Part shown: piece by piece, positions 1 to 8,553 of the stretch
Position numbering within the stretch: position 1 is the stretch's first letter
Layout of the letters: every line of letters starts with the position of its first letter
NCBI RefSeq assembly: GCF_031626875.1
Contig: NZ_JANDMF010000002.1
Span: 62,001-126,000 of the forward strand
DNA: 64,000 nucleotides
Direction: 5' to 3'
Origin: Clostridium sp031626875
GTDB lineage: Bacteria; Bacillota; Clostridia; Clostridiales; Clostridiaceae
Program-made: the position numbers and the translations under genes
Notes under the pieces: model-generated
The model's input: the letters and a program-made list of their open reading frames with translations, nothing else
Databases searched by the model: none
What the model was told of the DNA's origin: nothing

Positions 1-20
1 TTTTTAATTTATATCAAATA

Positions 21-73
21 AAAACCTCTAGTTAATATAAAGTCTTTTGACCATAACCTAAACTAGAAGTTTT
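21..73 (-). terminator. Intrinsic terminator after the FakA-like gene
   Basis: Read on the minus strand, AAAACTTCTAGTT pairs with AACTAGAGGTTTT over 13 positions across a loop of about 27-31 nt and runs into TTTTTA. It lies about 45 bp past the stop of the 117-368 gene. Confidence 0.55.
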
Positions 74-116
74 ATTGTAATCATAAGAATAAATCTTAGA
101 CTTGTCTCCTTAATAT

Positions 117-368
117 TTAACCTTTAAGGCCCTTTGCTTGACGTTCCATATTTTCTATAACAACATCATGAATATCTCCTAATGAAGCACAATATTCAAG
201 TACTTTCCATGGAGTATTTGTATGAAAATGTATTTTTATTAATTCCTCATCTCCAACTGCAAGTAATGAATCACCTTCTATGTTTTCAGTAATATACTTA
301 TTGATTTCATCTTCTGAAAGCTTCTCTCCCTCAATCAATAACTGTGTATCAAATTTATATTCAAGCAT
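117..368 (-). CDS. Stand-alone FakA/YloV middle-domain-like protein
   Basis: This 83-residue protein resembles the middle domain of the fatty-acid kinase subunit FakA (YloV, DAK2 family). It has the run GDSLLAVGDEELIKIHFHTN, a closely spaced HFH pair near residues 47-49, then PWKVLEYCASLGDIHDVVIE. Full-length FakA is about 550 residues and starts with a kinase DhaL domain; neither that domain nor the C-terminal part is encoded beside this gene, so the domain is free-standing. In FakA the middle region has been linked to metal binding and FakB contact. What the isolated domain does is unknown, and a regulatory or scaffolding role is only inference. The start is fixed by a strong GGAGGAGG site. 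A terminator follows, so it is probably monocistronic. Confidence 0.7.
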   Translation of the reverse strand: MLEYKFDTQLLIEGEKLSEDEINKYITENIEGDSLLAVGDEELIKIHFHTNTPWKVLEYCASLGDIHDVVIENMERQAKGLKG

Positions 369-460
369 AACTAGACCTCCTCCTCTGATATAAAAATGTC
401 TTTGAGTTTATTATATCACAACTGATATTGTTTCTCATATAAGTTAATAAAATAGATTTA

Positions 461-904
461 TTATTTTGCAAGAACTATTAATTCATCAATTGTTTTAAAT
501 CCATTTTTTAGATAAAACTTTTCTGAAGGATATCCTTTTTCTGTATTTAATATAATTCCATTCAATCCTTGTTTTTTGATATCTTCTTCTATCTCTTTTA
601 AAAAGTCACTTCCAATGCCCTGCCCTTGTAATTCATAGCAAACACAAAATTGATCAATGTAATATTCAATTCCTTTGATCCAAGGTTTTTTCATGCCAAT
701 ACTTAAAGCAACAATTTTTTTATTTACAATAGCAACATATCCTAAAAAGTTATTATTCTTAAGAAAGTTATTTAAAAATTCCACTACTTGATCTCTTGAT
801 TCATAAACATCATTCCATGGTTCTTTAGTAAATGTCTCAATAAATAAATCAACACATTCAGCAATAATCTGTTCTTCAATTTCTAATAATTTCATATTTT
901 CCAT
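461..904 (-). CDS. GNAT family N-acetyltransferase
   Basis: A single-domain acetyl-CoA-dependent N-acetyltransferase of about 147 residues. The pyrophosphate-binding motif A is clear as QGQGIGSDFL, after a beta strand reading YIDQFCVC. The C-terminal part (PSEKFYLKNGFKTIDE) is the usual GNAT end, with the FY..NGF signature. The substrate cannot be told from sequence. I start at the second Met (MENMKLLEIEE) because AGTAGGTG lies just upstream, whereas the longer start at 946 has no ribosome binding site. It is separated from both neighbours by short AT-rich gaps and shows no operon partner. Confidence 0.8.
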   Translation of the reverse strand: MENMKLLEIEEQIIAECVDLFIETFTKEPWNDVYESRDQVVEFLNNFLKNNNFLGYVAIVNKKIVALSIGMKKPWIKGIEYYIDQFCVCYELQGQGIGSDFLKEIEEDIKKQGLNGIILNTEKGYPSEKFYLKNGFKTIDELIVLAK

Positions 905-983
905 AATACACCTACTCACTTTAAAAATATTACGAGTTATACCCATAACTTACATTGTAATGAAAATACACTTTTCATTTCTA

Positions 984-1517
984 TTATTTTTCAAGTACAT
1001 ACAAATATCCATTTTTCATTTTCTTAGGTACCTTTCCTTTAAAACCTAGAAGTTTAAGTTCATTAATAAAAGTATTTAAAAAAAATCCATGGGATATTAT
1101 TAATATATTTTTTTCACTATTTAAATCTAGCTGGTTTAAAAATTCTTTTGCCCTTTTTCGTGTATTATAATATGTTTCTAACTGGGACTTATGATTTATC
1201 TTCCATGCGATTCTTGAAGAAATACTCCAAAAGAAATTAGGCATTTTTAATGATATTTTTTTCACTGGATACATTTTAACTTCTCTTAATAGCTCTGTTA
1301 CCTCTAATTCTTTATCATAAACACTTTTAGCTGTTATTATAGCTCTTTCTAAATCACTGCAGTAACATTTTTCCCATTGATTATTTTTCAAATCAATTTC
1401 ATTTTCTATAACTGATGCATTATCATAGTTATTTACATAATCCTCAAATTCATCTGAATTCATCATTTTCTTAGCTTCTAAATCAACTTTAAAATGTCTT
1501 ACTATACCTACCCTCAT
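984..1517 (-). CDS. Histidine phosphatase family protein
   Basis: A 177-residue phosphoglycerate-mutase-like phosphatase. The N-terminal RHF (residues 7-9) stands where the family has RHG, so the third catalytic-motif position is Phe rather than Gly. The second arginine block is CSDLERAIITAKSV and the second catalytic histidine is in ISHGFF. These give the phosphohistidine, the phosphate-binding Arg and the second His. Small proteins of this type act on phosphosugars, nucleotides or cofactor precursors; nothing here picks one. The gap to the MerR gene upstream is about 30 bp, so the two are probably co-transcribed. Confidence 0.75.
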   Translation of the reverse strand: MRVGIVRHFKVDLEAKKMMNSDEFEDYVNNYDNASVIENEIDLKNNQWEKCYCSDLERAIITAKSVYDKELEVTELLREVKMYPVKKISLKMPNFFWSISSRIAWKINHKSQLETYYNTRKRAKEFLNQLDLNSEKNILIISHGFFLNTFINELKLLGFKGKVPKKMKNGYLYVLEK

Positions 1518-1548
1518 TTTATTCTCCTAAATTTATAATTTCCATTTT

Positions 1549-2499
1549 TTATTTTACTCTATTAATATTCTCTTCACTATTTTCAATTCTAACTATTCTC
1601 ATGTTTTCATCATATTTAATACCTAATTCTTTTGTTATTGATTCATTTAATTCTGTAATTCTTCCATGATATTTTCTATACTCCAAACTTAATATCTTCA
1701 TATTAGGAATAAAAATATCATAATATCCACTACTACAAAAAAACTTATTAAGCTGCTTTTTAAATTTATAAAATGGATTCATTAACTTTATAAATGACTC
1801 ATCATTTTGTTTATCTATATTCTCTAATAACTTTTTCTTATACATTTCCAATTCTGTCTTTTTAGCATTTAGCATTTTATTTATCTCATTACTTGTATTC
1901 TCAAAGATTTTTTTATGCATTTCATCACTTATATTTTTATATCCTACTTCAACGATTCTAGGTATTTTTATCTCTGGAATACTATCTAAAAAATGAACTA
2001 TTTCAATCCATGCCTTATATTTTTCTTCTGTATCTAATGGTTCATTAAGATATGGTGCAAAATGATATGATAGATATTTTCCTAGACCACTTGGAAAAAC
2101 TCTAATTAATTCTCTTCTAATAAAATCACCATTGTTTTTTTCTGTTTCAATAATTTCTTCATTCAATTTCTTTATAGCTTTGTCATCAAGATCAATATTT
2201 ATCATTTTCTCTAAGTATGTTTCTTGCATCTTTATTTCTATTTCTTTCTTACGCTTCCCTTCCATAATTTTACTAAGCATTATTTTTTTATCTTTGCTAT
2301 TAATTATTCTCTTAATATCTTTGATTGATATATCTAGCTTCCTATATAATGAAATCTCATTTAATGTTGCAATATCTTGCTCTAAATATTCTCTATATCC
2401 ATTACTACCTTTTTGAGATTTTATCAGACCTTGTTTTTCATAATAAGAAATAGCTTTCTTTGTTAATCCTGTTAAACTGCAAGCTTCATTTATTAACAT
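1549..2499 (-). CDS. MerR family transcriptional regulator
   Basis: A 316-residue regulator with an N-terminal MerR winged helix (residues 1-70: LINEACSLTGLTKKAISYYEKQGLI, then YREYLEQDIATLNEISLYR), a coiled linker, and a long C-terminal part of about 190 residues that I do not recognise as a known ligand domain. The first recognition helix has Ile-Ser-Tyr-Tyr-Glu rather than the usual LRYYE. The gene sits behind a promoter with the long spacer typical of MerR targets (2517-2547), so it probably controls itself. It is likely co-transcribed with the histidine phosphatase downstream. The inducer is unknown. Confidence 0.82.
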   Translation of the reverse strand: MLINEACSLTGLTKKAISYYEKQGLIKSQKGSNGYREYLEQDIATLNEISLYRKLDISIKDIKRIINSKDKKIMLSKIMEGKRKKEIEIKMQETYLEKMINIDLDDKAIKKLNEEIIETEKNNGDFIRRELIRVFPSGLGKYLSYHFAPYLNEPLDTEEKYKAWIEIVHFLDSIPEIKIPRIVEVGYKNISDEMHKKIFENTSNEINKMLNAKKTELEMYKKKLLENIDKQNDESFIKLMNPFYKFKKQLNKFFCSSGYYDIFIPNMKILSLEYRKYHGRITELNESITKELGIKYDENMRIVRIENSEENINRVK

Positions 2500-2516
2500 A
2501 CCATCACCTCACCTAT

Positions 2517-2547
2517 ATATTAATCTAGTCCCTTGGGGGTTAGTCAA
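2517..2547 (-). promoter_or_regulatory. MerR-type promoter/operator, 19-bp spacer
   Basis: Minus-strand -35 TTGACT (2547-2542) and -10 TAATAT (2522-2517) are separated by 19 bp. The spacer region holds the dyad CTAACCCCCAAGGGACTAG (2543-2525), with CTA/TAG ends and a CCC/GGG core. Over-long spacers with a centred dyad are the hallmark of MerR-controlled promoters. The site lies 18 bp upstream of the MerR start, so autoregulation is the simple reading. Confidence 0.8.
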
Positions 2548-2873
2548 TATACTACTTATAACTTTTTAAATTATTTATCTTAATGTGAATGTATAACTTA
2601 TGCCCTTTTCCTAACTTCTCTAAAAATCCATATATATATTTTCCATTATATCTTTTAAAATGTAAAGCTAAAGAGCATCTAAAAAAAGTGATATAAAATT
2701 CAATATTAAAAATAATGAATTTCACACCACTTTAGCTCTTTGTATCCTTTTAGGTTGAGTATTGTTTGAACAATGATATATCTTATTGCTAACTATAATT
2801 AAAAAATTTTGCTATTATTCTATTTTGCATTTTTAAGTAATTCTCTCAATTTACTATAAACTATGTTCAATTT
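2548..2873. other. 326-bp gap, no gene
   Basis: AT-rich space between the MerR promoter and the kdgT stop. Apart from the kdgT terminator at 2681-2733 I see no coding potential and no structured RNA. Confidence 0.6.
2681..2733 (-). terminator. Intrinsic terminator of kdgT
   Basis: Minus strand: AAGTGGTGTGAAATTCA pairs imperfectly with TGAATTTTATATCACTT, followed by TTTTT. It lies about 140 bp beyond the kdgT stop. Confidence 0.55.
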
Positions 2874-3854
2874 CTATGCTATTTGTTCTTTATTGTGTCC
2901 AAAATTCTCTTCATATTTTGGGCACCCATATCGTTTGGCAATCCATCGTACAATAAATGGACAAAAAATAGCTGATAAGATAGCTGCACATGATATCTGT
3001 ATTGTTGCTATCTTTACATAAGGATAAAACTCTGGCACCATTTGTCCAATAATTGCAGGTACTGCAATTGTATTACCTGCAACAGAAACAGTTGCAATCC
3101 CTCCATAGCCTGGTCGTTTTAATAACAGCCTGTCTACAATCAATGCAATAGGACCTGTAACAACCATTACAATAACAAAAAGAAAAACACCACTAAATCC
3201 CCCTTCTAAAACTTTAGAAAGGTCAATGTTAGCACCTAAAACAAACCCCATTACTGGTAAAATTATAGCATTTCCTTTTTTGCTTGCTTCCCTTATTTCT
3301 TCATCAATTGTTGATAGTAAAATACCTATACATAATGGTAACAAAATAGTTATGTACTCTTGATATTGAATACTACTAGCTCCTGAAACACCTATAGTAA
3401 CCAAAGATAACATAGGACCAGAATTCAAATTAAACATCGACCTTGCAACAAGGTCAGCATGGTCTCCATAACTCTCCATTAATCCCATGTATAAACTTCC
3501 ATTGTTATTAGTCAATGCACATAGAATAGCTAAACTACATACACCAAGCATTCCATTATAACCAAAATAATGGAATATGCAAATATAAACAGCTGCTCCT
3601 GCTAAATATTTAAATAAGACATGGCTTCCACCACGTTTTAAAGCCTCTGGTATATCACTTACTCTCATCTGAGTTCCTGTAAATAATAAAGTTAAAAGCA
3701 TCATTACTTTTAATCCATCATCAGAAATTAAAGCTTGGCTATAACTACCTATCCTTAAAATCCAAGGACAAAATGTATTTAAAATAGCAGCTACAAATAA
3801 TGGCACTATCATTGTTCCTGCAGGAACTTTATTTATATGTCTTAGTAATTTCGT
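2874..3854 (-). CDS. kdgT: 2-keto-3-deoxygluconate permease, ACG at the start position
   Basis: A KdgT-family proton symporter for 2-keto-3-deoxygluconate, with about ten membrane segments. Typical blocks are LTNNNGSLYMGLMESYGD, SVAGNTIAVPA and GFVLGANIDL. The first ATG (3812) gives a protein lacking the conserved N-terminus. Reading upstream in frame restores 14 residues, KLLRHINKVPAGT preceded by one codon, which is the usual KdgT opening. The codon standing where Met is expected, six bases after GGAGGGG, is ACG (3854-3852), not ATG. With that codon the length is 326 residues, normal for the family. Either ACG starts translation weakly, or the gene is damaged, or this is a base error. No other pectin or uronate gene is nearby. 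Confidence 0.85.
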   Translation of the reverse strand, partial: TKLLRHINKVPAGTMIVPLFVAAILNTFCPWILRIGSYSQALISDDGLKVMMLLTLLFTGTQMRVSDIPEALKRGGSHVLFKYLAGAAVYICIFHYFGYNGMLGVCSLAILCALTNNNGSLYMGLMESYGDHADLVARSMFNLNSGPMLSLVTIGVSGASSIQYQEYITILLPLCIGILLSTIDEEIREASKKGNAIILPVMGFVLGANIDLSKVLEGGFSGVFLFVIVMVVTGPIALIVDRLLLKRPGYGGIATVSVAGNTIAVPAIIGQMVPEFYPYVKIATIQISCAAILSAIFCPFIVRWIAKRYGCPKYEENFGHNKEQIA

Positions 3855-4011
3855 TTTACTCCCCTCCTACAGCATAAATCATTTATGGATTTAGTATAGC
3901 ATATATGAAAATAATATTCTAATTTACATAAACATCTTTTTTAGAACATTTTAGCAATGTAGAAAAGAAAACTGCTATTCTTCATCAGATTTTTCAATCA
4001 AACAGTCTTTT

Positions 4012-5331
4012 TCACTTTTCTTTTTCTGGGTCATTAACAACGGTTATTTCATTATTTAAAATTAAAGTTGAACGATTTATACTATCATAAGTTGGCCATT
4101 TAATATCTTCTAGTTCTGGTTTTCCTGTTTTAACAAAAGAAATCCAAAGCTTTTGCATTTTACCAGCTAAAATTTTATTTTTTTCTGATTCTAAATTAAA
4201 ACTTTTCAAATTATTAAATACAAATGGAATTTCTAAAGCATGTATTGATTTTGAAAACATTGGATGATTTGATATTGTATAGTCAAAACGATACATATAA
4301 ACCGGCACAAATTTACTTTGACTTTCTGCTAAATGCACAGAACCTTTCCAAAAGATAGTGTCAGTAATAAATTCTGCTTTTTCTTTTTCTTTACTAAAAA
4401 GCCATCCTTCATCATGATTTGTACCTATCAAAATTGGAATTTCTCTAGCTACACCTTGTTTGGCTGCTTTTAATGGTTCAAGAAAAAGCTTCTCATCTAA
4501 AAATGGCTGAAAAATATGTTCTCCTACTCTTCCTGTAAATTCTTTTTCTAATTCATCTGCAGCTTTCATAATTTCTGCAATAGGCACTCTTTCTAAATTT
4601 TCAATATTACTTTCATCTATGTTTAACTTTTTGATAAAATTCAAACCTATATTTGTAGCTGTTCCTTCACTTAGTACTCCATTCAAATTTCCACTTTGAA
4701 GTATTGCTTTTGAAAACAATTTATTTACTTTAGGACTGGCAAGTAAGCAATTTACACTTTTTGCTCCAGCTGATTCACCCATTATAGTAATGTTATCTTG
4801 ATCTCCACCAAAAGCTTCAATATTTTCTTTTACCCATTTTAGAGCTGCTATCTGATCCAATAAGCCTAAGTTATCTTCATATCCATTTCCGAACTGAGAT
4901 AACTTTAAAAATCCAAATGGTCCAAGACGATAGTTAATTGTAACAACGACTATATCACCATTTTTTACAAAGTTAGTTCCATCATAAATTGGCATACTAC
5001 CTGAACCATTTAAGAAAGCTCCACCATGTATCCAAAAGATTACTGGTTTTTTATCTTTTTTATCATCTGGGGACATAACATTTAAATAAAGACAATCTTC
5101 ACTTTCAGGTAGGTCTTTAAATATAATTGGTGATGGGCCTCTTTGAAATGATATAGGTCCAAATTCTAATGCATCATGGATTTTTTCAAATTTGGGCACT
5201 TCTACAGGAGATTTATATCTTAATTTACCAATTGGAGGAAGAGCATATGGTATTCCTCTCCATATATTTATCCCACCTTTCTTAAAACCTCTTATTTTGC
5301 CTTTTTTTGTATTAGCTATAACATAGTCCAT
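4012..5331 (-). CDS. Type-B carboxylesterase (PnbA-like), internally short
   Basis: A carboxylesterase of the PnbA/cholinesterase fold, hydrolysing carboxylic esters. The oxyanion-hole motif is WIHGGAF, the nucleophile sits in GESAGA, the acid in GTNHDEG and the histidine in SIHALEIPFVF, so the triad is present. The protein has 439 residues while relatives have about 490. Most of the shortfall lies between GTNHDEGWLF and ITDTIFWKG, where only about ten residues remain of a helical stretch of about forty, so an in-frame deletion is likely. The C-terminus also stops early (NDPEKEK, then TGA, then codons that look like the old tail). AAAGGAGG precedes the ATG. It is the last gene of the three-gene operon divergent from the TetR gene. 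Confidence 0.85.
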   Translation of the reverse strand: MDYVIANTKKGKIRGFKKGGINIWRGIPYALPPIGKLRYKSPVEVPKFEKIHDALEFGPISFQRGPSPIIFKDLPESEDCLYLNVMSPDDKKDKKPVIFWIHGGAFLNGSGSMPIYDGTNFVKNGDIVVVTINYRLGPFGFLKLSQFGNGYEDNLGLLDQIAALKWVKENIEAFGGDQDNITIMGESAGAKSVNCLLASPKVNKLFSKAILQSGNLNGVLSEGTATNIGLNFIKKLNIDESNIENLERVPIAEIMKAADELEKEFTGRVGEHIFQPFLDEKLFLEPLKAAKQGVAREIPILIGTNHDEGWLFSKEKEKAEFITDTIFWKGSVHLAESQSKFVPVYMYRFDYTISNHPMFSKSIHALEIPFVFNNLKSFNLESEKNKILAGKMQKLWISFVKTGKPELEDIKWPTYDSINRSTLILNNEITVVNDPEKEK

Positions 5332-5373
5332 TTACTAGTCCTCCTTTTATCATTAATTTAGAATTAAACTGTT

Positions 5374-5901
5374 TCATTTATTTGCAAATTTTATTAATAA
5401 TTTTTCAAAATACTTTTCTATACTCTTAAGAAATATAACAATTAAATATCCAATTATACCAGTAAAAATACATGATACAATTATTTGATATAAATTGAAT
5501 TTTAATAATATTGTAGCTTTGAATAAGAGATATATAGTTAAAGGTAAAAATAAAATTGAAGTTACAACTCCTGGAACATAATGTTTAAATCTATAACACA
5601 AATTGAAATGAGCTACAATAAAGTGGGCTGTAAAAGTAAACAAAAATCCATACCATACATAGTAATTGTTAAAAATAACTGTAAATACTGTTATAATGAG
5701 AAAAATAACAAATATTATTTCAACTCCAATAGAAAATTCAGCTGTACTTTGAAAATCTTGATAAGGTTTTTTTCGCATTTTACAAGTATCTAAATAATTT
5801 TTATATCTTTTTCTCCATGCTTTAATCATGATAATTTCTTCAAAATCATGAAGTATAAACAAAATAGGTAATAACCAAACAATAACATTTATCTCATTCA
5901 T
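5374..5901 (-). CDS. HXXEE-domain membrane protein
   Basis: A 175-residue protein with about five membrane segments. The name-giving motif HDFEE lies in the first helix (LHDFEEIIM), and further conserved histidines follow in TAHFIVAHFN and FKHYVPG. HXXEE proteins are widespread and functionally uncharacterised; the His/Glu set inside the membrane could bind a metal, but that is inference. It lies between the two hydrolase genes with short gaps, so it belongs to the same operon and may share TetR control. Confidence 0.75.
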   Translation of the reverse strand: MNEINVIVWLLPILFILHDFEEIIMIKAWRKRYKNYLDTCKMRKKPYQDFQSTAEFSIGVEIIFVIFLIITVFTVIFNNYYVWYGFLFTFTAHFIVAHFNLCYRFKHYVPGVVTSILFLPLTIYLLFKATILLKFNLYQIIVSCIFTGIIGYLIVIFLKSIEKYFEKLLIKFANK

Positions 5902-5968
5902 CTTAATCTATCTCCTAACATTTATTTTAATATTCTGTGTATGGAAAAATCAAGAAATTTATATATTT

Positions 5969-6922
5969 CTATCTTTTAAGAAATTTTTTAATTTCATCAA
6001 AAGCTAAATCCATTCTTCCTCCTTGACAGTGTTGTTCTCCTCCTGTTTTTTTAGTAAAAATTTTCTTTGTTATAGATTTTGCATTCACTAAATTATTTTC
6101 TAATAAAGACATTGCTTCTATTGGAACATACTGATCCTCCTCTCCAGCTAAAAGTAATAAATCTTGATCTATCATTTGCTCTATACCTGCTAGTGTATGA
6201 AGCTGAATAGCTTTAAGAAAATCATATGGTGTTTCTGTGCCAGTATTGTCCATTCCTTTAGAGAATTTCCAATTAAAATCAATATCTTCTTCCATCTTTA
6301 CAGAAATAAATTCATTTATTTTATCTTTTTCATTTTTATCAAGTAAACTTTCCAATTCAAATTTCATTGATTTATTAGACATGGCTATAGCATCCATACC
6401 ACAATAAAAAATATCAAAACAAATCACTTCCTTTATTCTCTTTTCAAATGCTATAACATCATAACCTAGATCTTTAAAGTGAGTTAAATGTGGGATTAAT
6501 TCTTCTAAATATGAATCATATCCACCATGAATTAATAAAGTTTTATATGAATTTTCAAACTTCACACGTACTGCTGGTAAAAATGAATTTTCATATGGAA
6601 TTTTGAAATGCTCTAGAGATAAATCATTATAAGATTTATAGAAATTTTCTTTGAATTTATTATACATATATATTTGGTTTTCATTATCTTCCCTAAGATA
6701 AAAGCCACCAGCTTGAAAGCAAGCTGTTGCCAGTTCAAATTCTCCTTCTGACTCACTTTTCTCAGCTAACTTTCTCAATGATTCATACCAAATATCTGTA
6801 TCTATTAACTTAGGCAAAATAGAATCAATCTCTCTCTTAATCTTAGGATCAGTATAGAATTTTCCTAAAAAACGATTGATTTGAAAATTGAATTGTTTAT
6901 TTTCTACAAATTGATAAAACAT
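5969..6922 (-). CDS. Alpha/beta hydrolase that has lost its nucleophile elbow
   Basis: A 317-residue cytoplasmic protein of the alpha/beta hydrolase type that has a helical N-terminal domain (about residues 1-110). The strand and oxyanion region TLLIHGGYDSYLEE and the later acid and His region (LLLLAGEEDQYVP, then GGEQHCQGG) are intact. The text between them is not: LGYDVIAFE is followed directly by KRIKEVICFDIFY. Relatives have about 50 residues there, including the GPGQG loop and the GxSxG serine. No GxSxG exists anywhere in this protein. It looks like an in-frame deletion, possibly between two AFE-coding stretches, leaving an inactive enzyme. Good AGAAGGAG ribosome binding site; first gene of the operon divergent from tetR. 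Confidence 0.78.
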   Translation of the reverse strand: MFYQFVENKQFNFQINRFLGKFYTDPKIKREIDSILPKLIDTDIWYESLRKLAEKSESEGEFELATACFQAGGFYLREDNENQIYMYNKFKENFYKSYNDLSLEHFKIPYENSFLPAVRVKFENSYKTLLIHGGYDSYLEELIPHLTHFKDLGYDVIAFEKRIKEVICFDIFYCGMDAIAMSNKSMKFELESLLDKNEKDKINEFISVKMEEDIDFNWKFSKGMDNTGTETPYDFLKAIQLHTLAGIEQMIDQDLLLLAGEEDQYVPIEAMSLLENNLVNAKSITKKIFTKKTGGEQHCQGGRMDLAFDEIKKFLKR

Positions 6923-6971
6923 TATTAATCACTCCTTCTTACCATGAATGTACTTTATGATATTAGTATAG

Positions 6972-7060
6972 ATGATAAGAGTTATCATTTGAACAGTTAA
7001 TCTATTTATCCTTTGCAAGATATCCTACACAATTTATTAAAAATGTAAGTTATCTTACGT
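6972..7060. promoter_or_regulatory. Two candidate TetR operators in the divergent gap
   Basis: ATGATAAGAGTTATCAT at 6972-6988 is a perfect 7+3+7 palindrome. ATGTAAGTTATCTTACGT at 7043-7060 is a 7+4+7 palindrome with one mismatch. Both lie in the 233-bp gap between the hydrolase operon (minus) and the TetR gene (plus), where an operator is expected. Which one TetR binds is not known. Confidence 0.5.
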
Positions 7061-7155
7061 TTTTTTACTAGATTGGGTCCTGTTGGGTTTTGCGTGGTAA
7101 ATAAATATAGTAAAATAGTACTATAACTTTCAATAGGACTCTGGAGGATTTTTTT

Positions 7156-7722
7156 ATGAAAAACAAAACAGACTTAAGAATATTAAAGACATGTGAAAAT
7201 ATAAAAAGAACTTTTTCCCAATTATTACTTGAAAAAAGTTTTAAAGAAATTACAGTTCAAAATATTTGTGATAAAGCTCTAATTGGTCGTTCAACTTTTT
7301 ATGATCATTATTATGATAAATATGATCTTCTTACTAAAATGGTTGAAGAAATTTTAATGGAATTGAAGCCATACATCCAAAATAGATTTAATTTTGAAAA
7401 TTCTCAAGAATTTGTTTCTATAGGCTCTAGTATGCTTAACTACTTCAAAAATAAGAAGATAACTATACAAGCATTGCTAAGTGTACATACTGAGACTACT
7501 GATTTCTCTGCAAATATAAAGAATATTTTAGTTGAAGAGTGTTCTTCTTATTTGGAACATACTGGATTTAAAAGTAAATTTAATATTTCAAATGATTATA
7601 TATGTTATCATTATGCATCCTATGTATTAACATCATTTCAATTATGGTTTCAGTTTGGAGAAAACTTGAGTAGTTTAGATTTAGCCTATGAAATACAGGA
7701 TGTTTTATTTGCTTCAAAATAA
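7156..7722 (+). CDS. TetR/AcrR family transcriptional regulator
   Basis: A 188-residue repressor-type protein. The N-terminal helix-turn-helix is clear: FKEITVQNICDKALIGRSTFYDHYYDKYDLL (about residues 32-62). The rest is an all-helical ligand/dimer domain of the kind seen in the DhaS/YxaF group. TGGAGG lies 8 bp before the ATG. A promoter TTGGGT-17-TATAGT (7083-7111) is plausible. The gene is divergent from the esterase/HXXEE/hydrolase operon and probably regulates it and itself through the palindromes between them. It is convergent with the hydrolase gene that follows. Confidence 0.88.
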   Translation: MKNKTDLRILKTCENIKRTFSQLLLEKSFKEITVQNICDKALIGRSTFYDHYYDKYDLLTKMVEEILMELKPYIQNRFNFENSQEFVSIGSSMLNYFKNKKITIQALLSVHTETTDFSANIKNILVEECSSYLEHTGFKSKFNISNDYICYHYASYVLTSFQLWFQFGENLSSLDLAYEIQDVLFASK

Positions 7723-7728
7723 TTAATA

Positions 7729-8553
7729 TTACATTGAGTCACTATTATATTTATAATAGCCAGTATTTAATAAAGATTTTATCATATTAACCCATTCTTC
7801 AGGATGTCTGAATAATAATTCTTCATGGTTAAGTCCAGATAATCCAATAATTTTTGCTGTTGGGAGATATGTTTTATATCTATTAATTAATTTATTAGAA
7901 TCTTCTTCCGTTCCGAATACACAATATATTTTAGTTTTTTCTAATAAGATATTCTCCCTAATTGGCATTATTAAATCAGTATAGTACTCTTTGTATAATG
8001 TTTCATATGTTATATCTTTATAAATTACTTTATCTAAAATCTTTAAGTATTTTTTCTTTTCTTCAGATGTGACAAATAACTTAAACACTCCTTTAATTTC
8101 TCCGCTTATAAAGTTATTATAAAGAATACGAGTTATTGCCTTGGATAAAATAATTGCTTTTAATCCTGTACTAAAATCAAAGTCTGTGCTTCCAGTAATA
8201 GCATTATATATATCTATATTCCCTCTTTCAAGTAATTTAGCAACTATTGACCCACCTAAAGATGAACCATAAATAGCATATATAGAACTAGCATATATTT
8301 TTTGTATATGACTTTCTATTTTTTCTACCTCATTCATAATAGATATCATTTCAGTATTATCTCTTTCATCATGTCCATCTAATGCTACACAAACAACATG
8401 ATATTCATCAGATAATCCATTAATAACTTGACCAAAACTCAATTTCCAATGACTAGCTGTTCCATGAATTAGAAATATTGTTGGATTATTTTTATCTCCA
8501 AACCCATAAAAATTCATCCTAAACGCCTTCTTTCCATTTAGTACTTCCTGCAT
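7729..8553 (-). CDS. Alpha/beta hydrolase
   Basis: A 274-residue alpha/beta hydrolase with an intact set of motifs: oxyanion HG in FLIHGTASHW, nucleophile in YGSSLGGS, acid near VFGTEEDSN and the His in GLNHEELLF. The substrate is unknown; an esterase or lipase-like role is the safe reading. The start is uncertain. The first ATG has no clear ribosome binding site, and the Met 12 codons in (8517, MNFYGFG) is preceded by AGAAGG. It ends 6 bp from the convergent TetR gene. Confidence 0.75.
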   Translation of the reverse strand: MQEVLNGKKAFRMNFYGFGDKNNPTIFLIHGTASHWKLSFGQVINGLSDEYHVVCVALDGHDERDNTEMISIMNEVEKIESHIQKIYASSIYAIYGSSLGGSIVAKLLERGNIDIYNAITGSTDFDFSTGLKAIILSKAITRILYNNFISGEIKGVFKLFVTSEEKKKYLKILDKVIYKDITYETLYKEYYTDLIMPIRENILLEKTKIYCVFGTEEDSNKLINRYKTYLPTAKIIGLSGLNHEELLFRHPEEWVNMIKSLLNTGYYKYNSDSM

